Source: Nematostella vectensis
Taxonomy: Eukaryota > Cnidaria > Anthozoa > Actiniaria > Edwardsiidae
Assembly (NCBI RefSeq): GCF_932526225.1
Contig: NC_064044.1
Coordinates: 12,848,084 to 12,912,083, forward strand
Direction: 5' to 3'
DNA: 64,000 bases
The notes under the pieces were generated by a model. It was not told the origin of the DNA and did not search any database. It saw only the letters and a list, made by a program, of their open reading frames with translations. Every line of letters starts with the position of its first letter. The first letter of the stretch is position 1. Shown here in pieces: positions 12,700 through 25,905 of the stretch. The translations under genes and the position numbers were made by a program.

Positions 12700-12995
12700 C
12701 TATCCACTATCACACATTTTATCTTCTGCTTGTTAATACTCTTGTTAACAAGTCTAAGATCTATAATAAGGCGTTTCTTACCACTGGATTTGACTGAAAC
12801 TGATAAAGGATTGATGATTTCTGGTTTATAACTAAATTTTTATACTCAATGATTAGAAATAAGTTCTTTGATAGCTTCGCTAACAAAGGATGTGTGTTTA
12901 AACGCTGAGGTGTTGTTTTTATTAACAAAAGGACCGAGTACTTTAAGACAAGGAATTATATATCCAATGACAACGGAGTCAAGGATAAAGCTTAA
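12700..12995 (-). pseudogene. DIRS-like reverse transcriptase remnant
   Basis: On the minus strand, near 12,880-12,930, the pattern N-N-T-S-A-F-K-H then SEAIKEL can be read. It is followed (12,740-12,840) by INPLSVSVKSSGKKRLIIDL and RLVNK. This order and the RL(I/V)xDLRxVN motif are typical of DIRS/Ngaro-type retroelement reverse transcriptases. At least one in-frame stop lies between the two blocks (near 12,850), and the YxDD region is not found, so this is a decayed fragment. The superfamily call rests on motif memory, not on a search. Confidence 0.55.
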
Positions 12996-13312
12996 TGCAC
13001 CTATAGATTTCTAAAAATCTTTTAAATTGACTAATCTACCTATGACAATAGAATACTGGTTATGAAAAAACATTCAGAAACACAACACCAAAACTTTCGG
13101 AATAAGGGACAAAATTTATTTATCTTCTATCTAAATAACTTGTGAAGCCATTCGAGTGGGCGCACTCGCCGCATTCCACCGTGCACTGGTGGCTAAGCGA
13201 ACGGGAACGCCGTCAGGTACTTTCTCCGGATCCCTTTCTCCTTTCTCTTAGCTATATCCGCTATAACAATTTCACACAAATTCGAAAGTCGTGAATCCGG
13301 ACTTATACAAAA

Positions 13313-13440
13313 ACGTGAAGAATTTCATAATCGTGAAGGATTTCCAAATCGTGAAGGACTTTCGAAAATCGTGAACGATTTCGAAATCGTGAAGGATTTT
13401 AAAAATCGTGAAGGATTTTAAAAATCGTGAAGGATTTTTT
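13313..13440 (+). repeat. Short tandem repeat AATCGTGAAGGATTT
   Basis: About six imperfect copies of a 19-24-bp unit containing CGTGAAGGATTT. Low-complexity array with no gene nearby. Confidence 0.8.
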
Positions 13441-13912
13441 AATAGGAAAATTGATATCTAAATAGTTTTAAATGTGATCTTAAGGGATCATATAGGAGAC
13501 CTGTTTTTGTTTTTTTATAATTAACATACTACCTGAATTACTTTACCATGATCCATTGTAATAGCAAGAGACTATTTATGAGGCTAAATAGCCGAAATGT
13601 CACTAACCACACATTATACATGAACCTGTCAGGCTAACTTGGAAAAAAACTAGGTTTTTCTACTTTTATAACTCTGGTTTATTTTTTTAGAACAATTTTG
13701 CCATTAAAATGTTATCTTACTTTTTGTTACTTTATATGTGTTTATATTTGGTGACCTACATTAAATACCAATGCCTTATATGTACATCCTGCCCTGGGTC
13801 ATGCCTCTTAGCCAGCAGCTTGTGTCTCAGCTTGATTTCAGAATCTCTGGCTGAGATTAACCTGAAGAAGTTTGGAGAAAAGCATTAAAGAAAAAACTGG
13901 TAATTTCCTTAC

Positions 13913-14022
13913 GATACAAATATTATACCACAAAAACCTAATTCATAAAACCTAAAACTAAAAATAGGATACAAATATTATACCACAAAAACCTAATTCA
14001 TAAAACCTAAAACTAAAAATAG
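13913..14022 (+). repeat. 55-bp perfect tandem duplication
   Basis: 13,913-13,967 and 13,968-14,022 are identical, starting GATACAAATATTATACC and ending CTAAAAATAG. Absence of any difference means a very recent event or an assembly duplicate. Confidence 0.9.
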
Positions 14023-14699
14023 TCCCAACTAAAATTTTCTAAAATGATACCCATTACAGAAAATGAACATATGAACTTTGCTGTCTCATAAAGCTCTATG
14101 ATCTGATGAGCCAGAGGTTGAAAGAACTTTTATAGGAGAAGCTGCAGAGGGAAAAAATCATTGCTTTTGAGCAAATTGCTCCTCTACAAAAAAGCTGTCT
14201 TGGCTTTCTATGAAACCTGAATTTACTATTGGACCACATTATATTATGACATGAGAAAAAAAATTAAGGTTTGTAAGAAAACATTGAGGTACCCAGGGTT
14301 ATTGAAAATATTGTAGGTGGTATTAAAACAAGGCATATTTTTAGGTAATAACAGATCCTCAAGGTCCTTATATGTATGTGCACCTTTTTTTAAAATCAAA
14401 ACAGAATTCCAGAATAGTCGATTTAAATTTCAAGTGTTTATCAAATATATGTTGTTTTTCACAAATTACTAATACTTAGGGTTTTAGGAGACCGGCTTTC
14501 CAATTTTTTTTAGGTTTTAGGAAACCAGTTCTCTATTTCTATCTCCAAAGAAAGCTGGAATTACCCAAGTAATTCATTTAAGCCTTGCTCATCCTTGTGA
14601 GAATTTGACCAATCATTCATTGAAATGAATTAAAAATCACCTTTGGTTTTATTTCTAGTATATCATAGCTGTCAACCCAACTTGGACAGAAATCTTGTG

Positions 14700-15655
<956 letters not shown>

Positions 15656-15923
15656 GCATTCCCACGAATGATTTTTTTCAAGCGCTTCTTTTTCGACAAT
15701 TCTTGGCTTTTCTGCAGTCAGTTTTCGTGTGTTTTTGAGAGGGGCAGAAATACTCATCCGCCATATTGTTTTGCGCGCTCTGGAGGCCTGTGCCGAGGCA
15801 GATCGTGGCTGGCTGGCTGGCTGGCAGCTTGTGACAATGACGTCATTGACCACAAAAACTGAGTCGCCTGGTTATAGACCATTTCTATACCTATGGGGCT
15901 CCGTGCGCGGGGCTCCGCTATTA

Positions 15924-16078
15924 GGTAAACTAGAATCCACTACACCTTGATCTTTGTCTCTGCCATACGGCGATACAGTCAGCTTGACTTCGGTGTTGAG
16001 GGTAAACTAGAATCCGCTACACCTTGATCTTTGTCGCTGCCATACTGCCATACAGTCAGCTTGACTTCGGTGTTGAGT
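15924..16078 (+). repeat. 78-bp tandem duplication
   Basis: Two copies, each containing GTAAACTAGAATCC, CTACACCTTGATCTTTGTC and TCAGCTTGACTTCGGTGTTG, with a few substitutions between them. Confidence 0.85.
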
Positions 16079-16539
16079 TGGAGCACTCAGCCCTTCAGTG
16101 GCCAACTTTCCCAAAGATTTTTAGAAGTTAGTCGGCTTCTTGACGGCCTTTTTGCACTGAAAGCTGCTCCGAGATAAGGTCCGCGACGTTGTCCTTCTCC
16201 ATACTCGACACGAAATTAGCAAAAGTCAATATGGCTTAAAACAGAGGAGCTGGCTAGAGTGACACAAGCACGCTATGTCTCCCCTTATATACTCATACCC
16301 ATACTGCACTCTTCACATTCCCACGTGTTATTCACATGCCGTAAAAATAAACATTTCTGCCTCTATCATTACATTCCATCGGCAGAAATGTATTATTTCG
16401 GTTAGCCCAAAAAACTATAAAGCAAAAGCGAATTGGATAAAAAAAGGCATTCTAGACCACACTGGAGTCATAAAATTTGTAGCATAAAATTTGTAGCCAA
16501 ATTCGATAACGTCCAGTAGAGATACTGCAATGGCAGAAA

Positions 16540-16680
16540 CAAAAATCCCTTTTGTTCTTTCGGGGATGGATGGGGGGGCGTCAGATTTATACAAAAATCG
16601 CACGCCCTCCCCTAACCCCCCTCACCCCTAAAAAAATTAGGCCCGCTTTCTCGGATTCCCCCCCCCCCCCCCCCCCCCGT
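16540..16680 (+). repeat. Dispersed repeat family B, copy 1, with poly-C
   Basis: Blocks AATCCCTTTT, TTCTTTCGGGG, TCAGATTTAT, AAAAATTAGGCCC and TTTCTCGGATT followed by a C tract recur in the same order at 42,205-42,310 inside RASSF intron 12. Likely a short non-autonomous transposon; ends not defined. Confidence 0.55.
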
Positions 16681-16816
16681 GGAGAGAGAGAACTGAGCGG
16701 AACTGAGAGAGAGACTGAGCGGTTCCCAGTCTTCTCTCCTGGACAAAGGAAGCCAGACATCTTAACATCTTAAGAGAAATTAATAAATAATAAACAAAGG
16801 CAAGAAGGATATGCAC

Positions 16817-16917
16817 AACCTCGACCCCAGGGTTTTTTGGTTAATTTTCAATATGGCGCATTTGTGTCATCTAGACGCCATATTGAAAATTACCCAGAAG
16901 ACCCTGGGGACGAGGTT
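16817..16917. mobile_element. Foldback MITE family C, copy 1
   Basis: AACCTCGACCCCAGGG at the left and CCCTGGGGACGAGGTT at the right, with inner arms AATTTTCAATATGGCG and CGCCATATTGAAAATT, form a nearly complete hairpin around a 17-base loop. A second copy lies at 25,525-25,639. Confidence 0.8.
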
Positions 16918-17411
16918 ACAAGAGACCACGTACCTTTGTGCCAACGGCAAGGGGCGCCCGCAATGACCACTGGGTCTCATTCATTTGCCTCTATCGAGTT
17001 TTGCAACATCTGGGGCCCCTGTGCTAAGACTAAGTTACGGAGAGAAGTCCACAAATTTTTTTCTCATCCAGTCTCTCCCATATCAACCAGAGCACAGGAG
17101 TCTCGAGCCTTTTTTTAACATTATATCATGCTTGTGTGAGAGACTAGGCACCTCGTCTCTATATAGAAAAACGAATTTATCAGATGGTAAAATCGAAACC
17201 ATAGTTATCGGATGATGGACCTTGTTTCTTGTGGAAAATACGTACGTCCACGTTGGGGCTATAAAGCCATCATAAAAGGCATAATGTACAATTCTCAAAC
17301 AAGATGAGAAACAAAAGCTGCGGCAGTGAGCTGGTATTCCATGGCATCCATTTATTAGAAGCTCTAAAATATCGGGCAAAATATAGAAATCTTCAATCAC
17401 GATAAACATAA

Positions 17412-18540
17412 TCACTCTTTGCGCACCGTGACTAATAAATGTAAGCCTTTGCGCCCCGTGACTAATGAGTGGAAGCCTTTGCGCATGGTGAGTGAATGTA
17501 AGCCTTTTTGCACCGTGTGTAATTGTAAGCCTTTGTGTACCGTGAGTAAAATGTGAACCTTTGCGCATCGTGGGTAAATGTAAGCCTTTGAGCACCGTGA
17601 GTAATCGAGGCTTTGCGCACTGTGAGTAAATGTAAGACTTTGCGCACCGTGAGTAATCGAGGCTTTGCGCACTGTGAGTAAATGTAAGATTTTGCGCACC
17701 GTGAGTAAATGTAAGCCTTTGCGCACCGTGAGTAAATGTAAGCCTTTGTGCACCGTGAGTAAATGTAAGCCTTTGCGCACCGTGAGTAAATGTAAGCCTT
17801 TGCGCACCGTGAGTAAATGTAAGCCTTTGAGCACCGTGAGTAAATGTAAGCCTTTTGCGCACCGTGAGTAAATGTAAGCCTTTGCGCACCGTGAGTAAAT
17901 GTAAGCCTTTGAGCACCGTGAGTAAATGTAAGCGTTTGCGCACCGTGAGTAAATGTAAGCCTTTGCGTACCGTGAGTAAATGTAAGCCTTTGCGCACCGT
18001 GAGTAAACGCAAGCCTTTGCGCACCGTGAATAAAATGTAAACCTGTGCGCACCGTGAGTAAATGTAAGCCTTTGCGCACCGTGAGTAAATGTAAGACTTT
18101 GCGCACCGTGAGTAAATGTAAGCCTTTGCGCACCGTGAGTAAATGTAAGCCTTTGCGCACCGTGAGTAAATGTAAGACTTTACGCACCGTGAGTAAATGT
18201 AAACCTTTGCGCACCGTGAGTAAATGTAAGCCTTTGAGCACCGTGAGTAAATGTAAGCCTTTGTGCACCGTGATTAAATGTAAGCCTTTGCGCACCGTGA
18301 GTAAATGTAAGCCTTTGTGCACCGTGAGTAAATGTAAGCCTTTGCGCATCGTGAGTAAATGTAAGCCTTTGCGCACCGCGAGTAAATGTAAGCCTTTGAG
18401 CACCGTGAGTAAATGTAAGCCGTTGCGCACCGCGAGTAAATGTAAGCCTTTTGCGCACCGTGAGTAAATGTAAGCCTTTCTGCCCCGTGAGTAAATGTAA
18501 GCCTTTGCGCACCGCGAGTAAATGTAAGCCTTTGTGCATC
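17412..18540. repeat. 27-bp minisatellite, about 40 copies
   Basis: The consensus is GTGAGTAAATGTAAGC followed by CTTTGCGCACC. The centre is homogeneous; the left end (17,412-17,640) carries more variants. Because 27 is a multiple of three, long frames of up to 322 codons run through it on both strands. Their repetitive peptides (LTVRKGLHL, TVSKCKPLR) are repeat artefacts, not proteins. Every unit carries a GTGAGT that matches a consensus 5' splice site. Confidence 0.95.
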
Positions 18541-18544
18541 GCCT

Positions 18545-20769
18545 TCAACGCCAAGCGAATACCTAGCAGAGCTTTCTTCCTGTTTATTTCTATCCGTTTA
18601 CTTAACTGTGTTGCGTTTCTGTTCTTTTTGCGGTCTCGTTTGTTTGTCTCGGCAGGGAGAACGCTCTGCTAGCAGTCGTACCAAGCGAATCAACACACAG
18701 GAGTCCCGCAATCTATTTTGAGTTTTATCAGTATCAGCACTAAAGATCCTTTGCGTGACCTCATGTCAAGCGATCATCCATCTCACAAGTCTCGTGTTTA
18801 CGAATTCAAATCAAGCAAGCTTAAAATCAATATGGAAAACTACCGAAAATGGAGGAGCAAGATTGAGACAAGGTAGGGCTCGTAATGAAGGGTTTATTCA
18901 GGGCCCGATTTAGAAACCCTATCAGTCAAGAAGGATTGTATGACGTCACGGTGTAACACGCGCTGCTTGTGTTGCACTTATACTTTCGTCTGTTCGCTCA
19001 CTCGTGAAGGGGCCCTGTTCAAGTCAGCCGTGTTATTCCTTTTGTTACGTGAATATTAGATGAATAACCTTGTGCGAGCGGATCTCATTCGACGTGTGCT
19101 GTACAATCTCGGTCAGAATTCGCGAGTATTTGGCACCTAGGAGGTTTTAATCGATTAGGATCGAAGGCGGACGCAGATCGAGAAAGAACATAGCACTGTT
19201 CTTGCCCATTCAAGTCAAGTGAGAACTTCAAGGTTTGTTATTTCAGTACTATAGATCTAGGCTTTTATCAGTCTTCAATGAGATACCCAAGACTCGAAGG
19301 TAACAATGAATAATAGCTCGGAATTTTTGCACGATAAGCAATGATGGGATCCCTCACCCCCGCACCAAATCCTAATGAATGAAGTTATCAATTGATTGGC
19401 CTTTTATGAGGAAAACGCTTATACTTCTGCTCACGCATGTGAACAATTTTCGCGGATTTGATTTATCCTAGTCAAAGATACAATAACGCAAAGAGAGCCC
19501 TTTAAGCAAAAGAACGACAAAGGCAATGATCATTGAATAAGTTTCAGATTATAAAGGGTTTTTATCGCAAAATTCCCTTACATTATCAAGGATTTGGTTC
19601 ATACTGATACTAATGTTTGAATGAATGAATTAATATCACTTTGTTAAAGCTCAACATTAAAAAAAATCCCAGCTTCAGCCTAAATTAATCCAAAGGAAAC
19701 AGCACGGTATTTTGTGGAAGTTTTTACTTTGATAAAAATATATTGTCTGGATTTATGCCCAAAGTATCTTATCAGATGTTGGGTTAAAAGTTTCGATACA
19801 ACAAATAATCACGCAATTTACAATTATATATACTTAAAAGAATTCCAAAATGTTTTGCCACTTAGTGATAGGAATAATTCCATTAACGTTTTACATAATT
19901 TACGCAACGGTAACTTCGTGTTGTGATCATGCCCTTATTTGTCCACCATAGTTTGTTGTTATTATTAATTACTTGTCAGGGGGTAGGTGTTTATAGTTAT
20001 ATGTCTCGGCTGCCCTTTCTATTTTAGAATCGGAGCATAACGTAAACAACGTCTTTTGGTCACATCTCGAGTCCTGGTGATAGAATAGCATTTCGTGATA
20101 AGACCCGAAGCGAAAGGGTAAATTACTTATTACTTCATGTTCTGTAAAGTGTTTAAAGTTTAGCGCCAAATAATTATTTTCTTTCTTCTGATATTCGTCC
20201 TTTTTTTCGGACTAGGCGACATAAAAGTCTAAGAATATTTCATGTATTTACACGTTTTTATTTAGGTAATCAAAATGTAACTTTCTCTGCGAATGTATCT
20301 TATTTGAATACCATACTTCTTTACTTTAATATTATTTTAGAAAAAACAAAAACAACACTGTTATTCAGAAAACTGCTCCTTTAATAAGCCCAAAAGGCGT
20401 CATTATAACAAGAGTGAACAACTCCTCACTTTAGCAATAATCGCAATCAATTATATCAAGCGAGGGTTAAAGTGGTGACTAATTTGCTAGGAATGTTAGA
20501 GATGGATTGCGCCAGGAGGTGTTTTGTGCGATCTACCGACCTCAATTAGCCAGGATTACTCACTGGCGGGGTCATTCAACACGAGTATTCCAAGTATCAT
20601 TTCTCTCGGAAGGGCTTTTTCTTATTACTTCCGCTAATACGTATGCTGATCCGTTTATAAGGGGTAGGGGGGTAGGGGTATTTCAAGGGACTTTGAGCTT
20701 GAACTACTTTATTCAATCAAGTTGTTTTTAAACAACCGCGATTGATATTTGCATGGTGTGAAATTGTAT
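18545..20769. other. Intergenic, nothing recognised
   Basis: No exon, repeat array or transposon end seen on either strand. ORFs here are short and do not resemble known families. Confidence 0.45.
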
Positions 20770-21101
20770 TTAGGCTTCTCGCGGGTCATTGTTTTTGAAG
20801 ATTCGTTCAAATTGAAACCCGTTTAGTAGACCCTTCGAAGCGTGCGATCGATCTGATCTTTCGCGAATATAATAATCACCAATGCTTCTAGTTTGCAAAT
20901 TCTAAAAACTGCGATTTCATTTGCACGGTGCGTCACGCCTCGCCGAATATCAATATCTGATTTTTATTTCAGAATTTGCAAACTAAAAGCATTGGTGATT
21001 ATCGCCAAAGATCAGATCTATCGCACGCTTTTAAGGGGCAACTAAACAAGTTTCAATTTGAACTAATTTTCGAAAACAATTACCCGCGAAAGGCCTAAAG
21101 T
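20770..21101. mobile_element. Large foldback element with arms of about 125 bp
   Basis: The left arm (about 20,770-20,910) is matched in reverse complement by the right arm (about 20,970-21,101). Pairs include TTTGCAAATTCT/AGAATTTGCAAA, AATAATCACCAATGCTT/AAGCATTGGTGATTAT, GAAATTG-type blocks and the outer TTAGGCTTCTCGCGGGT/ACCCGCGAAAGGCCTAA. The loop is about 60 bp. Target-site duplications are not obvious. Coding capacity is absent. Confidence 0.8.
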
Positions 21102-21234
21102 CGGCCGCAAATGGCCCCGTATAAATCGCGAGTGCTGTATGTCACGTCAACACGTGTGGATTCCTATCAGAGCAGTCCTTGAATGCTTGAATGTTTATAA
21201 AGTGTTAGAGAGGTAGTAAAGAGGGGTCGAAATG

Positions 21235-21724
21235 AGCCATGAAATACTGGGAGCGTGAGGTGCACATCCACCTCAACAACACAGAATTGCCGTCACAAAA
21301 TTAAGACTAAGCAATCATAATTTGGCCATCGAAACAGGTAGACATGCCAAACCATATGTGCCCCCAAATGAGAGGAGGTGCACGATTTGCAAAAATTGAA
21401 TAGAAAACGAAGAACACTTTCTTGTAAAATGCCCTACATACAACGCGATTAGAAAGGCATACTATAGTGTTATCAAAGACAAAACTAATATCAACTTAAA
21501 TGCAATGACATCTGAAAGAGCTTTCCTTTTTATTATTACCATGGATCAAAGAAACGAGATCATTAACAGGGAAACTGCAAAATATATTTTTGACTGCACA
21601 AGAAAAAGATTTGAATGCCTAAAAGAATAAATGCACACCACGGATAATGACAACCTCCTTTTTATTTTAACTATTTGGAAAAACACCTGATATATAATCA
21701 TGTATAAGGGTACCAAATAAAATA

Positions 21725-21758
<34 letters not shown>

Positions 21759-21760
21759 CC
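21235..21760 (+). mobile_element. LINE 3' fragment with TTGA tail
   Basis: From about 21,300 one plus frame reads KLRLSNHNLAIETGRHAKP, then C-T-I-C and EEHFLVKCPTY: the C-terminal zinc-knuckle region (CxxC...HFLxxCPxY) common after the reverse transcriptase of several LINE clades. One stop interrupts the CxxC segment. The frame ends at about 21,630, and after about 100 bp an (ATTG)8 run at 21,727-21,759 looks like the replication tail. Confidence 0.65.
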
Positions 21761-21763
21761 CCC

Positions 21764-21764
21764 C

Positions 21765-21798
<34 letters not shown>
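21764..21798 (+). repeat. Poly-C tract
   Basis: C run of about 30 bases directly behind the TTGA tail. One of eight or more long C or G homopolymers in the window. Confidence 0.95.
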
Positions 21799-21799
<1 letters not shown>

Positions 21800-22199
21800 C
21801 GGTACGGTACAGGTGAGGGTTCTACCGCATAGGGCGTGCAGAAAACGCTTGTCTTAGATGTTATCACAGAATCATTTATCAGTTTTTGAATTGAGAATCT
21901 TTTGTCAGTTTTTGGATTGAGAATCATTTTTTTTAGTTTTTGAATTGAGAAGTTTTAATTGAATAAAAATAAACATTGAGAAAGAAATTACGCTTTTCGA
22001 ATGATATCTAACAATGTGAAAACGAATAATAGACTCTCTTAATTTATAAATGAGATTTTGGGCTGATAGGCAGCGAGTTTGAAGCAAGCGCAAATTATAT
22101 ACTACAACATTTAAAATAAAAAAACGTGATATTACCTTGGCGTCTCTTAATAAAACACGCAAAGAAATTTTAATTTCCATATTCAAATCTCGACTTCTC

Positions 22200-24980
22200 C
22201 GAGTTTGTTAGAGACCATATTTAGGACACCTGTTGAAACAGGTGATGAAGTGGTACATCCTCACATTCTGACAATAATTGTCTCTATTCTTTTATTCAAA
22301 ACCTATAGAAGAATGCAACAATATAACATTAAGAGTGCTCTCAGCTAGCAAATCTAACACAGGCTATAGTTTTGCATTTAGCTTTTCCATTTTTCCTTTA
22401 TAGGATGTATTTTAGATCTTAATTTCGTGCTCGTTTGTAGACCCTAGATGGTGGAAACGACGCCACGCGCTGAGATTTCCCGCGCGTTTGCCAATTTGAC
22501 AAAAACTACCATCAAAGTGAAAGAAACAGCTCTTTAGACAGATATAAATCAGTAGCTCTGACCATTCGAAAAGCCTTACAATATTTTTTATTAATATTGT
22601 CATTGTACATTTCCATTGATTATTCTAATGATTTTTTTTTTTTTTTGCGTGGTGGAAATTGGTCGCTGCTTTTATAGACGCGATATGAGAACACTGATAG
22701 CACACGGATGTAAACAATGTCACATGATAACAATAATATGTCCAGCCAATGTCTTATTCATTCTCAAAACTCCACCAATTGGATTTAAATGGGAGGCCCT
22801 CTCAATATAACGCGTGACCTGATTGGCTGGAAAATATCTCACTCTATTTTCTTAGACGCAAAAGTAGCATTTTTATATTTATTTAAAATCACTAATTGAT
22901 TCGGCTGGTGGTAAGAACTCTCCCGAGAAAAAAGGAAATGAATTGAAGTCGTGCGCGCGCTGCTCCAGAAAAGACGCCACTAGACCGACGCTATTGAACC
23001 AAGAAATATTCCCCAAAACTGCTAGCTTTCTCAGAGGAAATGCTTGATATTCTGCGTGCGGTGAAGTCATTTCTTCATCATGGATCTACACCGTATGTAT
23101 TTTTCTATTTCACATGATGTTCATATATTTACACATCGATGACGATAGACATTTCTCTAAAACCTTATAATTTGTACTTACAACTCATATGATATTTCTA
23201 GAAATACCTTTCATTCACATATTTTATATTTCACCATTTATGGATTATGCTCATATATCCAAGGGTCTTAACGGGTAAAAATTATTTAGTTTTCTTTATG
23301 GTTGAAAGAAATTATGTATTTTAGCACGTCTAGCTGTGAATCAGCTGATATACTACATATTAGGCGTGCGCGCACCGGGTAAAAAAAATGACTTTGAGGG
23401 AAGACTCAGCTGACAATTTGGAATTCTCAATAAAATGTTCCACTTTAACCGATAACTGACAACAATACAGAAAAAACAGCATAAGACAGTGCCAAAATTT
23501 ATTTTCTAAATACAATCCTTGAACTCCTCCACTTCTTCATTTCCATTTCTGGTTGCGATATTTGTGCCATTTTTCTAGATATATTTCGTTGTTTTTCGAA
23601 CGTGACGACATGCTAATAGTCTGCATTGAGATTTATCATCTTAAACCTGAGATAAAATGTTTTACTTTAGGCGATATCAAAATTTTATATAAATAGCTAG
23701 TTCTTTTTATTCACCGTCTTTAGCATCGCCTCTGGTTCTAGAATTGTTGTAATACTTATATACCTTTCCTCATCATCACAACATATATTCACTCTCAGAC
23801 ACACAAAAGATTATTAGTTTTAAAAAGAATGGTTCCAATTAAGATAAGTTCAAATAGTAAGTTATATGTCACCTACATATTTTGTTAATTTATCTTGGAA
23901 ATCCGTCACATTCTTACGTCTATAAAATTTTGAGCCATGTCTTTGGTGTAGGATCTATAGTTGCTTTTCAAACTCAAAATGCAGAAAGAAAGGATTTATA
24001 AGGCTGATAAGCATCTCATTAGAAACATAACAGTTTTTAGGAATATCAGCAACTCGCGAGAAGTGTTAGAATGTACAATAAATACAAAAACCTGTTCTGC
24101 TGATGTTTAACTTATATTAGCGCACTGTCATATTTTGAGTTGAAACATGAATTTTTTTATAAACTGAAAATGAGTAGGTTTTTTTTAGCTATAAATGAAT
24201 TATGAACCGAAAAAGAGTTCTCATTTTTATCTAGCTGCGGTAATCAAAGAGTGATTTGTGTTTATTTTTCCCTTTTAAAATTGACTAACTTATTTTCATA
24301 ATCGCTTTCCTTCCGATGGTGCCAGTTTTACGTTGATCTTATAATCCAAGCATTTGAATACGTCACTCACTTTACTTAAAAACTTTGGATCCGACTTGGT
24401 GAAAATATAACACTGTCGTTTTAATTTTTTCATTTTCAATATTGAAACATCTTATCATTTTCTTTCCATGCAGTACTTCATACTTTAGTGATTGAATGAA
24501 TCTGCCGTTTATATTGTAGGAGAAAATGGGTCATTGAAATAGATTTACATTCGCTACCAAATGCACATCCATTTGTATTGTCTTTGCGAAAGTAAAAGAC
24601 TCGCCACGTGAATCTACTCGGTTTCAAAGTTTTTTTTTAGTGTCAAATCACTCATCTACCTCAGTAAGCATCAGTGCTGTTTTCAATGGGGTGAATGTAT
24701 CTTATGGCTAATTATCGATCGCCTCAAAACCACGGGTAGTTAACTACGGAGGGTTTAAATCATGATAAGCTTGGCAGATGTCTTTAGTCTAGACAAATCT
24801 CTCTTTACATATACTATTCTGTCTTCAGTACTGTACTTGTTAGCTAAGACACCAAGCCAAGTAAAGTACATCTATTTTCATTTCTGGCTTCTTGAATTCT
24901 GAGCGAGAAAGCAACGAGAAATAAAAAAAGGACGTACTCGTGTACTGCGGTTTACAATGTTCTGCGAACCCCGACAACAA
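22200..24980. other. Intergenic, nothing recognised
   Basis: Very AT-rich, no coding exon, transposon end or RNA gene that I can support on either strand. Confidence 0.4.
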
Positions 24981-24982
24981 TT

Positions 24983-25148
24983 TCTAACTGCTAAACCGAT
25001 ATCTGGCTTCCGTCATTCAAACAAATGGCATTGGCGCTTTTTTATTGGTCAGCGCTTTGCGGAGAGGTGACGCGATTGGAAAACTTTCCAGTGCTAGCCA
25101 AAGACATTGCTGCAAGGATTTTTGAATGACGGAAACCAACTGTTAGCG
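24983..25148. mobile_element. Foldback element
   Basis: Left TTCTAACTGCTAAACC...GGCTTCCGTCATTCAAA is mirrored at the right by TTTGAATGACGGAAACC...AACTGTTAGC, with a core of about 100 bp. MITE-like and non-coding. Confidence 0.65.
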
Positions 25149-25524
25149 ATGGATAAGTATTAAAATCCGCAATAAAATACCTAACAGGCCCGGCACCCCC
25201 CCCCCCCCCCCCCCCTTTAGCAGCCAAAAATACAGTAAATGTATGAGACATTATCTAAAATGCAGGAGAAAATGCCTTTTGGGCACCCTCTTGTTAAAAT
25301 CCTGGCTACTCCGCTGCCTAGTTCTATGCTGTGAAATCGTTCAAATAAAGTGTACAATGCTTTATGGGAGCGTCGAATGCCTGCAAATCGCCTAGATACA
25401 CACATCCGCTCTCCTGCATTCTGATTGTTTGTCGGGCATCAGACAGTATACAGACAGTACAAATTGATAACTTCGAAAGAAAACCCGTGATGCACTGCGC
25501 AACTGCGCTTTTTTTTTCACGCCC

Positions 25525-25639
25525 AACCACGTCCCAGGGTCCCTTGGGTAATTTTCAATATGGCGCATTCGTGTCAGCCAGACGCCATATTGAATATTAG
25601 GACGATTAGGCGATGATATTAGGATTACGGACGAGGTTG
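25525..25639. mobile_element. Foldback MITE family C, copy 2
   Basis: Shares GGTAATTTTCAATATGGCGC, GTGTCA and AGACGCCATATTGAA with the copy at 16,817-16,917, and the outer ends AACCACGTCCCAGGG and ACGAGGTT. The right arm is rearranged by an inserted ATTAGGAC-type repeat, so this copy is the more damaged. Confidence 0.75.
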
Positions 25640-25774
25640 GAAACCCCCAAGTAACTCTTTTTCGTTTGGGTTCGTCGTGCTTTCATCTGGGTGACTAGAG
25701 CGCGAATTGATGTTTCTAAAAGTTTATTTAGTTTTTTTTTGTTTTATACTTCATCAGCAGAATCGTACACAGGG

Positions 25775-25905
25775 GGGTGCGCAGGGTGCGCGCGCACCCC
25801 CCTTGGCGGCCATAAAGTGGGTCATTTCTTATTTAGAATCTTCAAATACTTTGCTTTTTCCATATGATAAGTATGACTGCACACCCCCCCCCCCCCACTC
25901 AGCCA
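25775..25905 (+). repeat. Dispersed repeat family D, copy 1
   Basis: TCAAATACTTTGCTTTTTCC, ATATGATAAGTATGACTGCA and a C run match, in reverse complement, the segment at 61,085-61,222 (AGTCATAGGAATCATATGG, AAAAAGGAGAGTATTTGA, G run). It carries a G-rich/C-rich head (GGGGGGTGCGCAGGGTGCGC). Probably a non-autonomous transposon. Confidence 0.6.

Noticed and set aside
17083-18467. Frames of 313, 322 and 140 codons on both strands (LTVRKGLHL / TVSKCKPLR repeats)
   Set aside because: They follow from a 27-bp repeat lacking stops in several frames. There is no non-repetitive domain, and both strands are open at once.
17412-18540. CRISPR-like regular repeats
   Set aside because: Units are contiguous with no unique spacers, and the window is clearly animal DNA.
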